A DNA stretch of 64,000 nucleotides from Silvania confinis (GTDB taxonomy: Bacteria > Pseudomonadota > Gammaproteobacteria > Enterobacterales > Enterobacteriaceae): positions 558,001-622,000 of the forward strand of contig NZ_JAMGZJ010000078.1 in assembly GCF_025564085.1 (NCBI RefSeq), written 5' to 3'. The notes under the pieces were generated by a model. It had not been told where the DNA came from, did no database searches, and worked only from the letters and a program-made list of their open reading frames with translations. Within the stretch, counting starts at the first letter, position 1. Each line of letters opens with the position of its first letter. The translations under genes and the position numbers were made by a program. Below, piece after piece: positions 50,245 to 59,352 of the stretch.

Positions 50245-50594
50245 TGCCGGCGGCTATCCCGAGAGCCTGTCGCAAGCGTGGCTGCCCTGGCACAACCACC
50301 GACCGCTCAGGCTATTGCTCCAAGCACCTTAACGAAGGCTGGCAGCAGCATCAGCGAGGGCAGAGCAGGCATCAGCGAGGTTATGGCAACAAGTGGGACA
50401 GGCTGCGCCCAATCGTTCTCGACAGGGATAAACACCTTTGTCAGGAATGCCTGCGAAATGGAAGCTATACACCCGCTGAGACGGTTGACCACATCACCGC
50501 CAAAGCAAATGGGGGTACCGATGACCTGTCCAACCTTGAAAGCCTCTGCAAGTCCTGCCACAGGGCGAAAACAGCGGTCGAAAGACTCAAATGA
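50244..50594 (+). CDS. Phage HNH endonuclease
   Basis: 116 residues. N-terminal Cys/His cluster (CRKRGCPGTTTDRSGYCSKH), then CQEC ... DHITAKANGG ... NLESLCKSCHRAKT, the complete HNH site with structural zinc Cys. HNH proteins beside TerS and TerL in HK97-like cos phages cooperate in genome cutting during packaging. Confidence 0.92.
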   Translation: MPAAIPRACRKRGCPGTTTDRSGYCSKHLNEGWQQHQRGQSRHQRGYGNKWDRLRPIVLDRDKHLCQECLRNGSYTPAETVDHITAKANGGTDDLSNLESLCKSCHRAKTAVERLK

Positions 50595-50750
50595 CATCAA
50601 TTCTCATTTGGGTGGGCCGAGGGGGAGGGCGGGTTGAAAGTTCAGGAACGACGCGCTAAAGGACCGCCGCCTAAGTTTTTGTCGCACGCCCGCAGGTTAG
50701 AAAAGATTTTTAGGGGTATCCCAGCAAATGATTAATAGGAGTTTTCGATT
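50595..50750. other. Probable cos-containing interval
   Basis: Non-coding, GC-rich (GGGGGAGGGCGGG, AGGACCGCCGCCT) between the HNH and TerS genes, where cos lies in HK97-type phages. The exact nicking site cannot be fixed by reading. Confidence 0.35.
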
Positions 50751-51224
50751 ATGTCCGGACCACCGAAAACCCCGACACACCTGGTTTTGGTGAAGGGGAA
50801 CCCATCAAAGCGAGCAATCAAAAAGAACGAGCCAAAACCTCCATCAGGGGTACCCCCAATTCCGAAGCATTTTGACAAGATGGGGAAGTATTGGTTTAAG
50901 CGGATCGGGGATGATCTCGACGCCATCGGCGTGATGACAACGCTGGATGGTAAAGCTCTCGAATTGCTGATCGAAGCCTACACAGAATATCGACATCACT
51001 GCGAGGTTTTGGCTGAAGAGGGTTACACCTACATATCCACCTCAGCAACCGGCGAGAAGATGGTGAAAGCCCACCCGGCAGCCGTTATGAAATCTGATGC
51101 GTGGAAACGCATTCGGGCGATGCTGGGAGAATTCGGTATGACACCGGCCAGCCGATCGAAGGTTGGGGCAAAAGTCCCTGCCGAGGCTGACCCATTGGAA
51201 GCATTTCTTAATAAGCGCAAATGA
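50751..51224 (+). CDS. Terminase small subunit, P27 family
   Basis: 157 residues: MSGPPKTPTHLVLVKGNPSK, basic N-terminus, helical core (DDLDAIGVMTTLDGKALELL) and MLGEFGMTPASRSKV. Recognises phage DNA for packaging. Four bases before TerL. Confidence 0.92.
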   Translation: MSGPPKTPTHLVLVKGNPSKRAIKKNEPKPPSGVPPIPKHFDKMGKYWFKRIGDDLDAIGVMTTLDGKALELLIEAYTEYRHHCEVLAEEGYTYISTSATGEKMVKAHPAAVMKSDAWKRIRAMLGEFGMTPASRSKVGAKVPAEADPLEAFLNKRK

Positions 51225-51227
51225 TGA

Positions 51228-52958
51228 ATGGCAACCGTTTCGGATGGTATCCAGTACGCCGAGCGCGTGCTATCCGGCGAGATTGTTGCTGGCGAACTGG
51301 TGCGGCTATCGTGCCAACGATTCCTTAAAGATTTAGAGTATGGGCCTGAACGCGGCGTCTATTTCAACAAGGATCGCGCCCAGCACATTCTCGATTTCTA
51401 CAACTTCGTCCCTCACGTCAAAGGTGCTCTGGCCGGAAAGCCGATAGACCTGATGGCCTGGGACATCTTCATTCTAATTAACCTGTTCGGGTTCGTGGTC
51501 CCTCTGATCGACGAAATGACCGGCGAGCAGATGTTTGACGATGATGGTGATGCGATCATGGTTCGCCGTTTTCGTACGGCCTACAACGAGGTTGCGCGTA
51601 AAAACGCAAAATCAACGCTTTCTTCCGGTATCGGACTTTATATGACAGGAGCGGATGGTGAGGGCGGTGCCGAGGTCTATTCAGCGGCGACCACTCGCGA
51701 CCAGGCGCGCATTGTTTTTGATGATGCCAAAAACATGATCAAGAAAGCACCCCGAACACTGGGAAGACTATTTGGTCACGTCAAACTGAACATCCACCAG
51801 GAAAGAACCGCCTCAAAGTTTGAGCCACTTTCCAGCGATGCGAATAACCTCGACGGTCTGAATATCCATTGCGGGATTGTCGATGAGCTCCACGCTCACC
51901 GCACCCGTGATGTTTGGGACGTTCTGGAGACCGCCACGGGTGCCCGCCTGCAGTCGTTGCTTTTTGCCATCACAACGGCTGGTTCAAACAAAGAGGGGAT
52001 CTGTTTTGAACAGCGCGACTACGCCATAAAAGTGTTGCGCGGCGTGGTAGATGACGACACTTACTTTGCTGTCATTTACACACTGGATGAAGATGACGAC
52101 CCGTTCGATGAGAAGAACTGGCCGAAGGCAAATCCGGGACTGGGGATCTGTAAGCGCTGGGACGACATGCGCCGTCTAGCGAAAAAAGCGAAAGAACAGA
52201 TCGCAGCGCGTCCTAATTTTTTCACCAAGCACCTCAATATCTGGGTGACGGCGGAAAGCGCCTGGATGGATATGGACCGCTGGGATAAGTGCAGCGACAT
52301 TGCCCCGGATGAAGAACTGGTCAACTGGCCGCTTTGGGTTGGTATTGACTTAGCCAACAAGATAGACATTTGCGCCGCGGTTAAAACGTGGCTGGCGCCG
52401 AATGGTCACACCCACACCAAGTCGAAATTCTGGATCCCAGAAGGACGACTGGAAACCGCGCCGAAGCATATTTCTGAGCTCTACCGGAAATGGGCGGATG
52501 CTGGATTTCTGGATTTAACCGATGGTGACGTTATCGATCACGGTTATATCAAAGCCGAGGTTGAAGCCTGGGTGAAAGGTGAAAGCCTGAAAGAAATAGC
52601 CTTCGACCCGTGGAGCGCAACCCAGTTTAGCCTTGCGCTGGCGGAAGAGGGGCTGCCGTTGGTAGAAGTCGCACAGACGGTAAAAAACCTGTCTGAATCC
52701 ATGAAGTCCGTTCAGGCGGACGTGTACGGCAGCAAAATACACCACGACGGCAACCCCGTAATGACGTGGATGATGTCAAACGTCACCGTTAAGCCTGACA
52801 AAAACGACAACGTGTTCCCGAATAAATCAACGCCGGAAAATAAAATCGATGGGCCGGTGGCGCTGTTCACCGCCAAAAGCAGGTTACTCGTCAACGGTGG
52901 TGATGATAAGCAGGACTTAACCGACTTCTTTGAAGATCCGATAATGATAGGTGTCTGA
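51228..52958 (+). CDS. Terminase large subunit (HK97-type)
   Basis: 576 residues. Packaging motor and nuclease. Deviant Walker A ARKNAKST (residues 123-130), Walker B IVDE (216-219), and the RNase H-like nuclease with Asp in VGIDLANKIDICA (about 368-380). Overlaps the portal gene by one base (TGATG). Confidence 0.95.
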   Translation: MATVSDGIQYAERVLSGEIVAGELVRLSCQRFLKDLEYGPERGVYFNKDRAQHILDFYNFVPHVKGALAGKPIDLMAWDIFILINLFGFVVPLIDEMTGEQMFDDDGDAIMVRRFRTAYNEVARKNAKSTLSSGIGLYMTGADGEGGAEVYSAATTRDQARIVFDDAKNMIKKAPRTLGRLFGHVKLNIHQERTASKFEPLSSDANNLDGLNIHCGIVDELHAHRTRDVWDVLETATGARLQSLLFAITTAGSNKEGICFEQRDYAIKVLRGVVDDDTYFAVIYTLDEDDDPFDEKNWPKANPGLGICKRWDDMRRLAKKAKEQIAARPNFFTKHLNIWVTAESAWMDMDRWDKCSDIAPDEELVNWPLWVGIDLANKIDICAAVKTWLAPNGHTHTKSKFWIPEGRLETAPKHISELYRKWADAGFLDLTDGDVIDHGYIKAEVEAWVKGESLKEIAFDPWSATQFSLALAEEGLPLVEVAQTVKNLSESMKSVQADVYGSKIHHDGNPVMTWMMSNVTVKPDKNDNVFPNKSTPENKIDGPVALFTAKSRLLVNGGDDKQDLTDFFEDPIMIGV

Positions 52959-54262
52959 TGAAATCCAAAAAACAACCAGGGCGCGTAAAAAGCGCCCTTT
53001 TAAATTGGCTAGGTGTACCTATCAGTTTGACCACCGGCACGTTTTGGCAGGAGTGGATGGGTACCAGCAGCAGCGGTAAAACGGTGACCGTCGATAAGGC
53101 GATCATGCTGTCAGCTGTCTGGGCGTGCGCACGGTTGCTGAGCGAATCAGTCTCAACGTTGCCCTTAAAAGTCTATAAACGGGAAAAGGACGGTTCGCGC
53201 GCACTTGCGACCGATCACCCGGCCTATAAAGTGCTCTGTAAACAGCCCAATGGAGAAATGACACCGTCCAGATTCATGCTGATGCTCGTAGCCAGCATCT
53301 GTATGCGTGGCAATGCCTTCATTGAAAAGCTAATGATCGGGCAAAAGGTTGTTGGTTTAAACCCGCTTCTTCCTCAAAACATGGTCGTTAAGCGCCTCGA
53401 TAACGGGCAATTGCAGTACACCTACACCGACAAGAACGGCCAGAGAATTATCCCTGTCAAAAACATGATGCACATTCGCGGATTCGGTCTGGATGGTGTC
53501 TGCGGCATGATGCCAATGATGACAGGCAGGGATGTCATTGGCTCGGCAATGGCGGTTGAAGAATCAGCCGCAAAAATCTTTGAAAACGGAATACAAAATT
53601 CTGGCTTTATTAGTGCGAAAGCAGACATTAACAAAGAACAGAGAGAGCGCCTGAAGCAAAACCTGAGTTCGTTTGTGGGTTCGAAAAATGCCGGTAAGGT
53701 CATGGTGCTCGAAGGCGACATGACCTATCAGGGTGTCACCATGAATCCTGAAGCCGCGCAGATGCTTGAGAGCCGCTCTTTTAGTATTGAAGAGATTTGT
53801 CGGTGGTTCCGTATTCCTCCGTTTATGGTCGGTCATATGACCAAACAAAGCAGTTGGGCCTCCAGTGTAGAAGGGATGAACCTCCTCTTTCTGACCAATA
53901 CACTTCGCCCTTTATTGGTCAATATTGAGCAGGAGATAGCACGTTGTTTGCTGGCGAACGATGAGGATTATTTTGCTGAATTCTCCGTTGAAGGCTTGCT
54001 TCGTGCTGACAGCGCAGGGCGAGCGGCTTATTACACAACTGCCTTGCAAAATGGCTGGATGAGCCGTAATGATGTTCGTCGCCTTGAAAACCTGCCTCCT
54101 ATACCTGGCGGCGACATTTATACGGTGCAATTGAACCTCACTGCGTTGGAAGATTTACGCAAAAACAATCAGGCAACCAGGGCGAGTGCGCTGCTGGAAC
54201 TGCATAACCAGTTATTCCCCGATATTTCCTTTGAGCAATCTCCGCTAAAACAGGCCGCTTAG
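52958..54262 (+). CDS. HK97-family portal protein
   Basis: 434 residues forming the dodecameric portal. Motifs seen in the family include VWACARLLSESVSTLPLKVY near the N-terminus and FSIEEICRWFRIPPFMVGH in the clip/stem part. Followed by the prohead protease gene after 13 bases. Confidence 0.95.
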   Translation: MKSKKQPGRVKSALLNWLGVPISLTTGTFWQEWMGTSSSGKTVTVDKAIMLSAVWACARLLSESVSTLPLKVYKREKDGSRALATDHPAYKVLCKQPNGEMTPSRFMLMLVASICMRGNAFIEKLMIGQKVVGLNPLLPQNMVVKRLDNGQLQYTYTDKNGQRIIPVKNMMHIRGFGLDGVCGMMPMMTGRDVIGSAMAVEESAAKIFENGIQNSGFISAKADINKEQRERLKQNLSSFVGSKNAGKVMVLEGDMTYQGVTMNPEAAQMLESRSFSIEEICRWFRIPPFMVGHMTKQSSWASSVEGMNLLFLTNTLRPLLVNIEQEIARCLLANDEDYFAEFSVEGLLRADSAGRAAYYTTALQNGWMSRNDVRRLENLPPIPGGDIYTVQLNLTALEDLRKNNQATRASALLELHNQLFPDISFEQSPLKQAA

Positions 54263-54275
54263 GAGCATTTTCCTG

Positions 54276-55124
54276 ATGAGTAAAAAACAACTACCGGCAG
54301 CACCGGCGGGTCGCCCCTGCGCGCGAGTTACCTGTGAAACTTTACCTTCCGCCCTGGATCGCTGGGATGGAGGTATCAAAGCAGCATCCGCCGACGACAA
54401 CAGCATTTCTGTATTTGATGTTATCGGACAGGACTACTGGGGTGAAGGGGTGACGGCCAAGCGTATTGCCGGGGCTCTTCGGGCGATGAATGGCTCTGAT
54501 GTCACTGTGAATATTAACTCCCCGGGCGGTGACATGTTCGAAGGCCTGGCAATTTACAACCTTCTTCGCGAATACGAAGGCCGCGTGACGGTTAAGGTTC
54601 TTGGAATAGCCGCCAGTGCCGCCTCAATCATCGCGATGGCCGGGGATGATATTCAGATTGGTCGTGGTGCCTTCCTGATGATCCATAACTGCTGGGTTTA
54701 CGCGATGGGCAATCGCCATGACTTTACCCTACTGGCTCAGTCACTGGAGCCATTCGATAACGCAATGGCTGACATCTACGCGGCGCGTTCCGGCCTTGAT
54801 ATGACCGATGTTCAGAGACTGATGGATGCCGAAAGTTATATCGGTGGCAGTGATGCCGTAGCGAAGGGGTTTGCTGACAGCATGCTTTCGGCAGATGCGG
54901 TCAGTGATGGAGATGAATCGCCTGCAGCAGCGCTTCGCAAACTCGACGCGCTTCTGGCTAAAACAAATACCCCGCGCTCTGAGCGCCGAAAACTCATTAA
55001 AGCCTTATCTGGTGGCATGCCTGGCGCTGTCACCACCAACGATGGCACGCCGGGCGCTGCCGAAGATATCAAACCTGAAACCCTCAATTCACTTGAAAGC
55101 GCCCTGGCGGCGTTAGTCAAATAA
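54276..55124 (+). CDS. ClpP-like prohead protease
   Basis: 282 residues of the S14/S49-type head maturation family. NINSPGGDMFEG is the oxyanion strand; nucleophile Ser114 in GIAASAAS; His in FLMIHNCW (His137). It trims the capsid protein's delta domain. The C-terminal tail (200-282) is Ala-rich and may act as targeting or scaffold segment. Confidence 0.93.
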   Translation: MSKKQLPAAPAGRPCARVTCETLPSALDRWDGGIKAASADDNSISVFDVIGQDYWGEGVTAKRIAGALRAMNGSDVTVNINSPGGDMFEGLAIYNLLREYEGRVTVKVLGIAASAASIIAMAGDDIQIGRGAFLMIHNCWVYAMGNRHDFTLLAQSLEPFDNAMADIYAARSGLDMTDVQRLMDAESYIGGSDAVAKGFADSMLSADAVSDGDESPAAALRKLDALLAKTNTPRSERRKLIKALSGGMPGAVTTNDGTPGAAEDIKPETLNSLESALAALVK

Positions 55125-55133
55125 GGATCATTT

Positions 55134-56345
55134 ATGTCTGAAGTAAACGAAATTCTGAAAAAAGTTACCGCCAGCATTGAAGACGCTACCAGCAAATTCA
55201 ATGCTAAAGCAGAGGACGCACTGAAAGAAGCGCAGAAGTCCGGCAAGCTCTCTGAAGAAACAAAGGCTGCGGTTGATAAAATGGCCTCTGAGTTCAATGC
55301 TCTTCGTGATGCAGAAAAAACGCTTAAAGCTGCGGTAGGTGAGCTGGAGCAACATGTTGCCCAGATGCCACTGAACAATGCGGCAAAAGTGGCTGAGACC
55401 GTTGGTCAGGTGGTGATTAATAGCGAGGCGTTGAAAGCCTTTGCTGCGAGTGTTGAGGGCAACAAGCGCGTAAGCGTCCCCGTCCACGCTGCTTTGCTTT
55501 CTACTGATGTTGCTGATGGAGTGGTTGAACCACAGCGCCTGCCCGGTATCGACACCGCTCCAAAACAGCGTCTCTTCATCCGCGACCTGATCGCGCCTGG
55601 CCGCACATCTTCACCGGCTATTTTCTGGGTGCAGCAAACGGGCTTTACCAATGCTGCAAAAGTAGTGGCAGAAGGTACAACCAAGCCATATAGCGGTATT
55701 GAGTTCGCCACTAAAATCACGCCAGTTACTACGATTGCTCACATGTTCAAAGCATCCAAGCAAATTCTGGACGACTTCGCACAGCTCCAGTCCACAGTTG
55801 ACGCTGAAATGCGTTATGGCCTGAAATATGTGGAAGAACAGGAAATCCTGTTTGGCGACGGCACTGGTGTTCATCTGCATGGCATTGTGCCTCAGGCATC
55901 TGCTTTTGATCCTGCGTTCACTGTTGAAAGCCAGAACGGGATTGATGATCTGCGTCTTGCAATGCTTCAGGCTCAGCTGGCTCGCTTCCCGGCGTCTGGT
56001 CACGTCCTGCACTTCATCGACTGGGCGAAAATTGAACTCACCAAAGACAGCCTGGGTCGTTACATCCTGGCGAATCCAGCAGCGCTTACCGGTCCGACGC
56101 TCTGGGGTCTTCCGGTTGTTGCGACCGAAGCCGCCGCTTTCCAGGGCAAGTTCCTGACTGGTGCATTCAATGCTGCGGCCCAACTTTTCGATCGTGAAGA
56201 CGCCAACGTAGTAATTTCTACCGAGAACGCCGACGACTTCGAGAAAAACATGATCTCAATCCGTTGCGAAGAGCGTTTGGCCCTGGCTGTTAAACGTCCC
56301 GAAGCGTTCATTTATGGCGCGTTCTCGGTCGGCGCTGGTAGCTGA
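55134..56345 (+). CDS. Major capsid protein, HK97 fold
   Basis: 403 residues. Residues 1-90 or so form a coiled-coil delta domain (EILKKVTASIEDATSKFNAK) that is removed by the protease; the mature part begins near the NSEALKAFAA region and has typical segments FIRDLIAPGRTSSPAIFWVQ and LFGDGTG. Strong terminator follows, limiting downstream expression. Confidence 0.95.
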   Translation: MSEVNEILKKVTASIEDATSKFNAKAEDALKEAQKSGKLSEETKAAVDKMASEFNALRDAEKTLKAAVGELEQHVAQMPLNNAAKVAETVGQVVINSEALKAFAASVEGNKRVSVPVHAALLSTDVADGVVEPQRLPGIDTAPKQRLFIRDLIAPGRTSSPAIFWVQQTGFTNAAKVVAEGTTKPYSGIEFATKITPVTTIAHMFKASKQILDDFAQLQSTVDAEMRYGLKYVEEQEILFGDGTGVHLHGIVPQASAFDPAFTVESQNGIDDLRLAMLQAQLARFPASGHVLHFIDWAKIELTKDSLGRYILANPAALTGPTLWGLPVVATEAAAFQGKFLTGAFNAAAQLFDREDANVVISTENADDFEKNMISIRCEERLALAVKRPEAFIYGAFSVGAGS

Positions 56346-56358
56346 TAGTAAAAAAATC

Positions 56359-56381
56359 AGCGGCCTTCGGGCCGCTTTTTT
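56359..56381 (+). terminator. Terminator after the capsid gene
   Basis: AGCGGCC-TTCG-GGCCGCT with a stable UUCG tetraloop and six T. Confidence 0.93.
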
Positions 56382-56393
56382 GAGGAAGCAATA

Positions 56394-56573
56394 ATGAAAC
56401 TGATTGCACTAAAACCGATTTATATCGGAGGCGTTGTCGTTACTGAAGAAGTTTCATTCGAGGCGCTTGAACAGCGTGGCCGCGAGCTGATTCAAAAAGG
56501 TTATGCAAAGCTCGACGAAAATGAGAATCCTGAACAGCCTGAAGTGAAAGCAGATAAGAAGGCGAAAAAGTAA
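56394..56573 (+). CDS. Small head-module protein (59 aa)
   Basis: Short gene easily missed: MKLIALKPIYIGGVVVTEEV, then charged helix and a Lys-rich tail ending KADKKAKK. Ribosome site GAGGAAG. Stop overlaps the next start (TAATG). Small proteins of this pattern sit between capsid and connector genes in HK97-like phages; precise role unknown. Confidence 0.8.
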   Translation: MKLIALKPIYIGGVVVTEEVSFEALEQRGRELIQKGYAKLDENENPEQPEVKADKKAKK

Positions 56574-56899
56574 TGATCGAACTTGATGTGGTGAAACAGC
56601 ACTGCCGCATTGATACCGACTTTACTGGTGATGATTCCCTGCTGAATATATACACCGGCGCGGCTGCTCGATATGTCGAGACCTGGACCCGACGAACGCT
56701 TTATGAGACTACGGAAAGTTCTGGCTATGCAGAGAATGAAGATTCGATCCAGCTTGGTGAGGACGTGAAAGCGGCCATGTTGTTGCTTATCGGTCACTGG
56801 TACGCAAATCGGGAGGCTGTGAATATCAACAATATAACTTCAGCTGTCCCCTTCGCTGTAGAAGCTCTATTGCAGCCTTACCGTATCTATGGAGTCTAG
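56573..56899 (+). CDS. Head-tail connector (gp6-like)
   Basis: 108 residues, all-helical: IELDVVKQHCRIDTDFTGDD and AMLLLIGHWYANREAV. This is the HK97 gp6 / phage connector family that forms a ring below the portal. Confidence 0.9.
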   Translation: MIELDVVKQHCRIDTDFTGDDSLLNIYTGAAARYVETWTRRTLYETTESSGYAENEDSIQLGEDVKAAMLLLIGHWYANREAVNINNITSAVPFAVEALLQPYRIYGV

Positions 56900-56907
56900 G
56901 AGGGTTT

Positions 56908-57246
56908 ATGCAGGCCGGAAGACTCAGAGATAGGGTTACTGTCCAGAACTTTACTACTACGCGAGATACATCAGGCCAGCCGGTAGAGGCATGGAATAAC
57001 GGTACGACGATATGGGCAGAAGTAAAGGGAATCAGTGGTCGGGAGTTGGTTGCTGCTGGTGCTGAAACTTCTCAGGCAACTATCAGAGTATGGACCCGGT
57101 TCCGTCGAGATATAACAGCCGCCTCAAGGTTAAGAGTTGATACTGGACCCTTAAAAGGTGCTGTGCTGAACATTGTTGGTCCACCTATACCAGACCCTAA
57201 GGGTGTACAACTCGAAATTCTCTGTAAGCAGGGGGCTGAAAAATGA
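56908..57246 (+). CDS. Head-tail joining / head closure protein
   Basis: 112 residues with the SPP1 gp16-like pattern (MQAGRLRDRVTVQNF, WAEVKGISGRELVAAG). It plugs the connector and joins the tail. Overlaps the next gene by four bases. Confidence 0.9.
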   Translation: MQAGRLRDRVTVQNFTTTRDTSGQPVEAWNNGTTIWAEVKGISGRELVAAGAETSQATIRVWTRFRRDITAASRLRVDTGPLKGAVLNIVGPPIPDPKGVQLEILCKQGAEK

Positions 57247-57692
57247 TTGGAACGCGCCTCGATTTTTCCGGGCTGGCCGATATCGCGAAAGATCTTGAAG
57301 TTCTCAGTCGCGCTGAAAATAACAAGGTTTTGCGTGATGCTACTCGTTCTGGTGCTGAAGTACTCAAAAAAGAGGTAGTTGTCCGTGCGCCGGTGCGCAG
57401 CGGGAAGATGAAGAAAAACGTAGTGGTGGTGACACAGAAAAGCCGTCGCCGTGGTGAGATTGCTTCCGGCGTCCATATCCGTGGTGTTAACCCCCGCACC
57501 GGGAACAGCGATACCACCATGAAAGCGAAGAACCCGCGCAACGCTTTTTACTGGCGTTTCGTTGAGATGGGAACCGCCAACATGCCGCCTCACCCCTTCG
57601 TGCGTCCGGCATTTGACGTGCGGCAAGAGCAGGCCACAGAGGCGGCTATTCGGCGCATGAACCAGGCCATTGACGAGGCGTTAAGCAAATGA
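57243..57692 (+). CDS. HK97 gp10-family tail component
   Basis: 149 residues: LEVLSRAENNKVLRDATRSG, VRAPVRSGKMKKNV, and AFYWRFVEMGTANMPPHPFV. Tail completion/connector protein family. Overlaps the next gene by four bases. Confidence 0.9.
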   Translation: MIGTRLDFSGLADIAKDLEVLSRAENNKVLRDATRSGAEVLKKEVVVRAPVRSGKMKKNVVVVTQKSRRRGEIASGVHIRGVNPRTGNSDTTMKAKNPRNAFYWRFVEMGTANMPPHPFVRPAFDVRQEQATEAAIRRMNQAIDEALSK

Positions 57693-58036
57693 CCGAAGAC
57701 GATCTCTATCCGCTACTGGCATCACTGGCTGGCGGCAAGGTTTACCCATACGTTGCACCTCTCGGCAGCGATGGGCAGCCTTCAATCGCGCCGCCATGGG
57801 TGATTTTCTCGATCATCACCAATGTGGCTGCAGACGTTCTTTGCGGACAGGCAGAGTCTGTCGTATCGGTCCAGGTGGATGTCTATTCCAGTGCCATTAC
57901 CGAAGCGCGCACGATCAGAGATATGGCACTGGATGCTGTACAGATGCTGAAACCGGAAAGCATAGTCAAAACGCCAGGATATGAAACCGACCTGCGCTAT
58001 CACAGGGCAACGCTTGAATTTCAGTTAACCGTTTAG
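57689..58036 (+). CDS. Tail terminator / completion protein (DUF3168)
   Basis: 115 residues: DDLYPLLASLAGGKVYPYVA, PPWVIFSIITNVAAD, then VQVDVYSS. Matches the DUF3168 family, related to lambda gpU-type tail terminators. A terminator follows. Confidence 0.87.
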   Translation: MTEDDLYPLLASLAGGKVYPYVAPLGSDGQPSIAPPWVIFSIITNVAADVLCGQAESVVSVQVDVYSSAITEARTIRDMALDAVQMLKPESIVKTPGYETDLRYHRATLEFQLTV

Positions 58037-58054
58037 CCTCACTCACCCTCACAG

Positions 58055-58076
58055 ACCGCTCCGGCGGTTTTTTTTT
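58055..58076 (+). terminator. Terminator before the tail tube gene
   Basis: ACCGC-TCCG-GCGGT followed by nine T. Confidence 0.82.
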
Positions 58077-58089
58077 ATCTGGAGAAATC

Positions 58090-58560
58090 ATGACCAGTAA
58101 GTATGAAGTCACGAAGGGGATGACCTTTGCCGTCTCCAGTGCACCCGTAACCGCCGTAGATTTTACTTCTTCCGCCTTCCCGGGCGTCGGTGTCACCTGG
58201 CTGGAAGCGGCCTGCGCAACGAAAGAGATTACCTTCACTGGTGGCCAGAAGGGTGATATCGACGTCACCACGCTCTGCTCAACCGAGCAGGAGCAAACCA
58301 ACGGGCTTGCAGCGCCAGCAGAAATGAGCATCACCCGTAACTGGGTTGGCGATGAAGCCTCGCAGGAAGCACTGCAGACTGCCTATGAAAACGATGAGCT
58401 GCGCGCGTTGCGTGTCGTGTTCCCGTCGGGCAATGGCTTTTATGTGCTGGTGGAGGTTCGCCAGAGTTCGTGGTCTGCGGCCACCTCCTCCGTCGTTGGC
58501 GCAACTTACTCGCTGCGTGTACGTGGAAAGCCGAAGCGCATCGTCGCATCTGGTTCATAA
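58090..58560 (+). CDS. Major tail (tube) protein
   Basis: 156 residues, beta-rich, position and length as for gpV-like tube proteins: FAVSSAPVTAVDFTSS, KGDIDVTTLCSTEQEQT and MSITRNWVGDEASQ. Good ribosome site (CTGGAGAAA). Polymerises around the tape measure. Confidence 0.88.
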   Translation: MTSKYEVTKGMTFAVSSAPVTAVDFTSSAFPGVGVTWLEAACATKEITFTGGQKGDIDVTTLCSTEQEQTNGLAAPAEMSITRNWVGDEASQEALQTAYENDELRALRVVFPSGNGFYVLVEVRQSSWSAATSSVVGATYSLRVRGKPKRIVASGS

Positions 58561-58633
58561 GCGGCTCTGGCCGCTTTTCTTTTTAGTGAGCCAGATATCT
58601 GGCTCAGTTAGCTTACTGCGTAGAGATTATGAA

Positions 58634-59035
58634 ATGTCCAAAATTCAACCATCATCAGTTTCCCTGCGCGATTTAGCGCTCGCCCCATCATCAGGTTTTC
58701 GTTCAAAGATCATTCCAGTTCCTGAGTGGAACGGCGAAAAAGTCATGCTGCGGGAGCCATCAGGTGAAGCCTGGCTGCGTTTTCGCGAGATCATGACTCC
58801 TGATGTTCCTGAAGGCGAAGAAGCGCCAAAGCTAACTCAGGCTGAAGCGTATGTACGCAACAAAAAAGCGGACGTCATTATGTTCATTGATGTCCTGCTG
58901 GATGACAAAGGTGAGCGTGTTTTCAGTGATGCGGATGAAGATACTGTGATGAAAATCTACGGCCCTGTTCATTCACGTCTTCTTTCTCAGGCCCTTGGCC
59001 TCGGTATTACTCAGGAAGTTGCGGAAGCAAAGTAA
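58634..59035 (+). CDS. Tail assembly chaperone G-like
   Basis: 133 residues: MSKIQPSSVSLRDLALAPSS, then REPSGEAWLRFREIM. Corresponds to lambda G / HK97 gp13. Its end is followed in the -1 frame by the T-like reading, so a ribosomal frameshift probably makes a G-T fusion. ATG at 58634 is used; readings from 58346 overlap the tube gene. Confidence 0.87.
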   Translation: MSKIQPSSVSLRDLALAPSSGFRSKIIPVPEWNGEKVMLREPSGEAWLRFREIMTPDVPEGEEAPKLTQAEAYVRNKKADVIMFIDVLLDDKGERVFSDADEDTVMKIYGPVHSRLLSQALGLGITQEVAEAK

Positions 59036-59058
59036 AAGAGCCGCTGACTTTCTTCCTG

Positions 59059-59319
59059 ATGACTTTAGCCCTTCGCCTCGGAAAAACCTTCCACGAAATT
59101 TGTGAAACCATCACAGCGCGCGAGCTGAAGATGTGGATTGCCTATGACCGACTGAGCCCAATCGGGGACTGGCGCGGTGATGTGCAGGCAGCGCAGGTAT
59201 CTACCGCTATTTTCAATGCTCAGGGCGGGAAAGTAACACTCAGCGATCTCTTGCTGAAATGGGGCAATACCGAAGAGGAAGAAATCAGCGGCCTCGAAGA
59301 GTGGATGTCTGGTATTTAG
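59059..59319 (+). CDS. Tail assembly chaperone T-like domain (expressed by -1 frameshift)
   Basis: 86 residues from the first ATG, but the frame is open back to 58939 and continues PLTFFL before the ATG. No ribosome site precedes the ATG at 59059. The T part (RLGKTFHEICETITARELKM) is typical. Most likely made only as the extension of G. A possible slip point is the A-AAG at 59029-59032 just before the G stop. Confidence 0.82.
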   Translation: MTLALRLGKTFHEICETITARELKMWIAYDRLSPIGDWRGDVQAAQVSTAIFNAQGGKVTLSDLLLKWGNTEEEEISGLEEWMSGI

Positions 59320-59352
59320 TCTCCCGCGCAGGCGGGTGTATATGGGTGAAAT

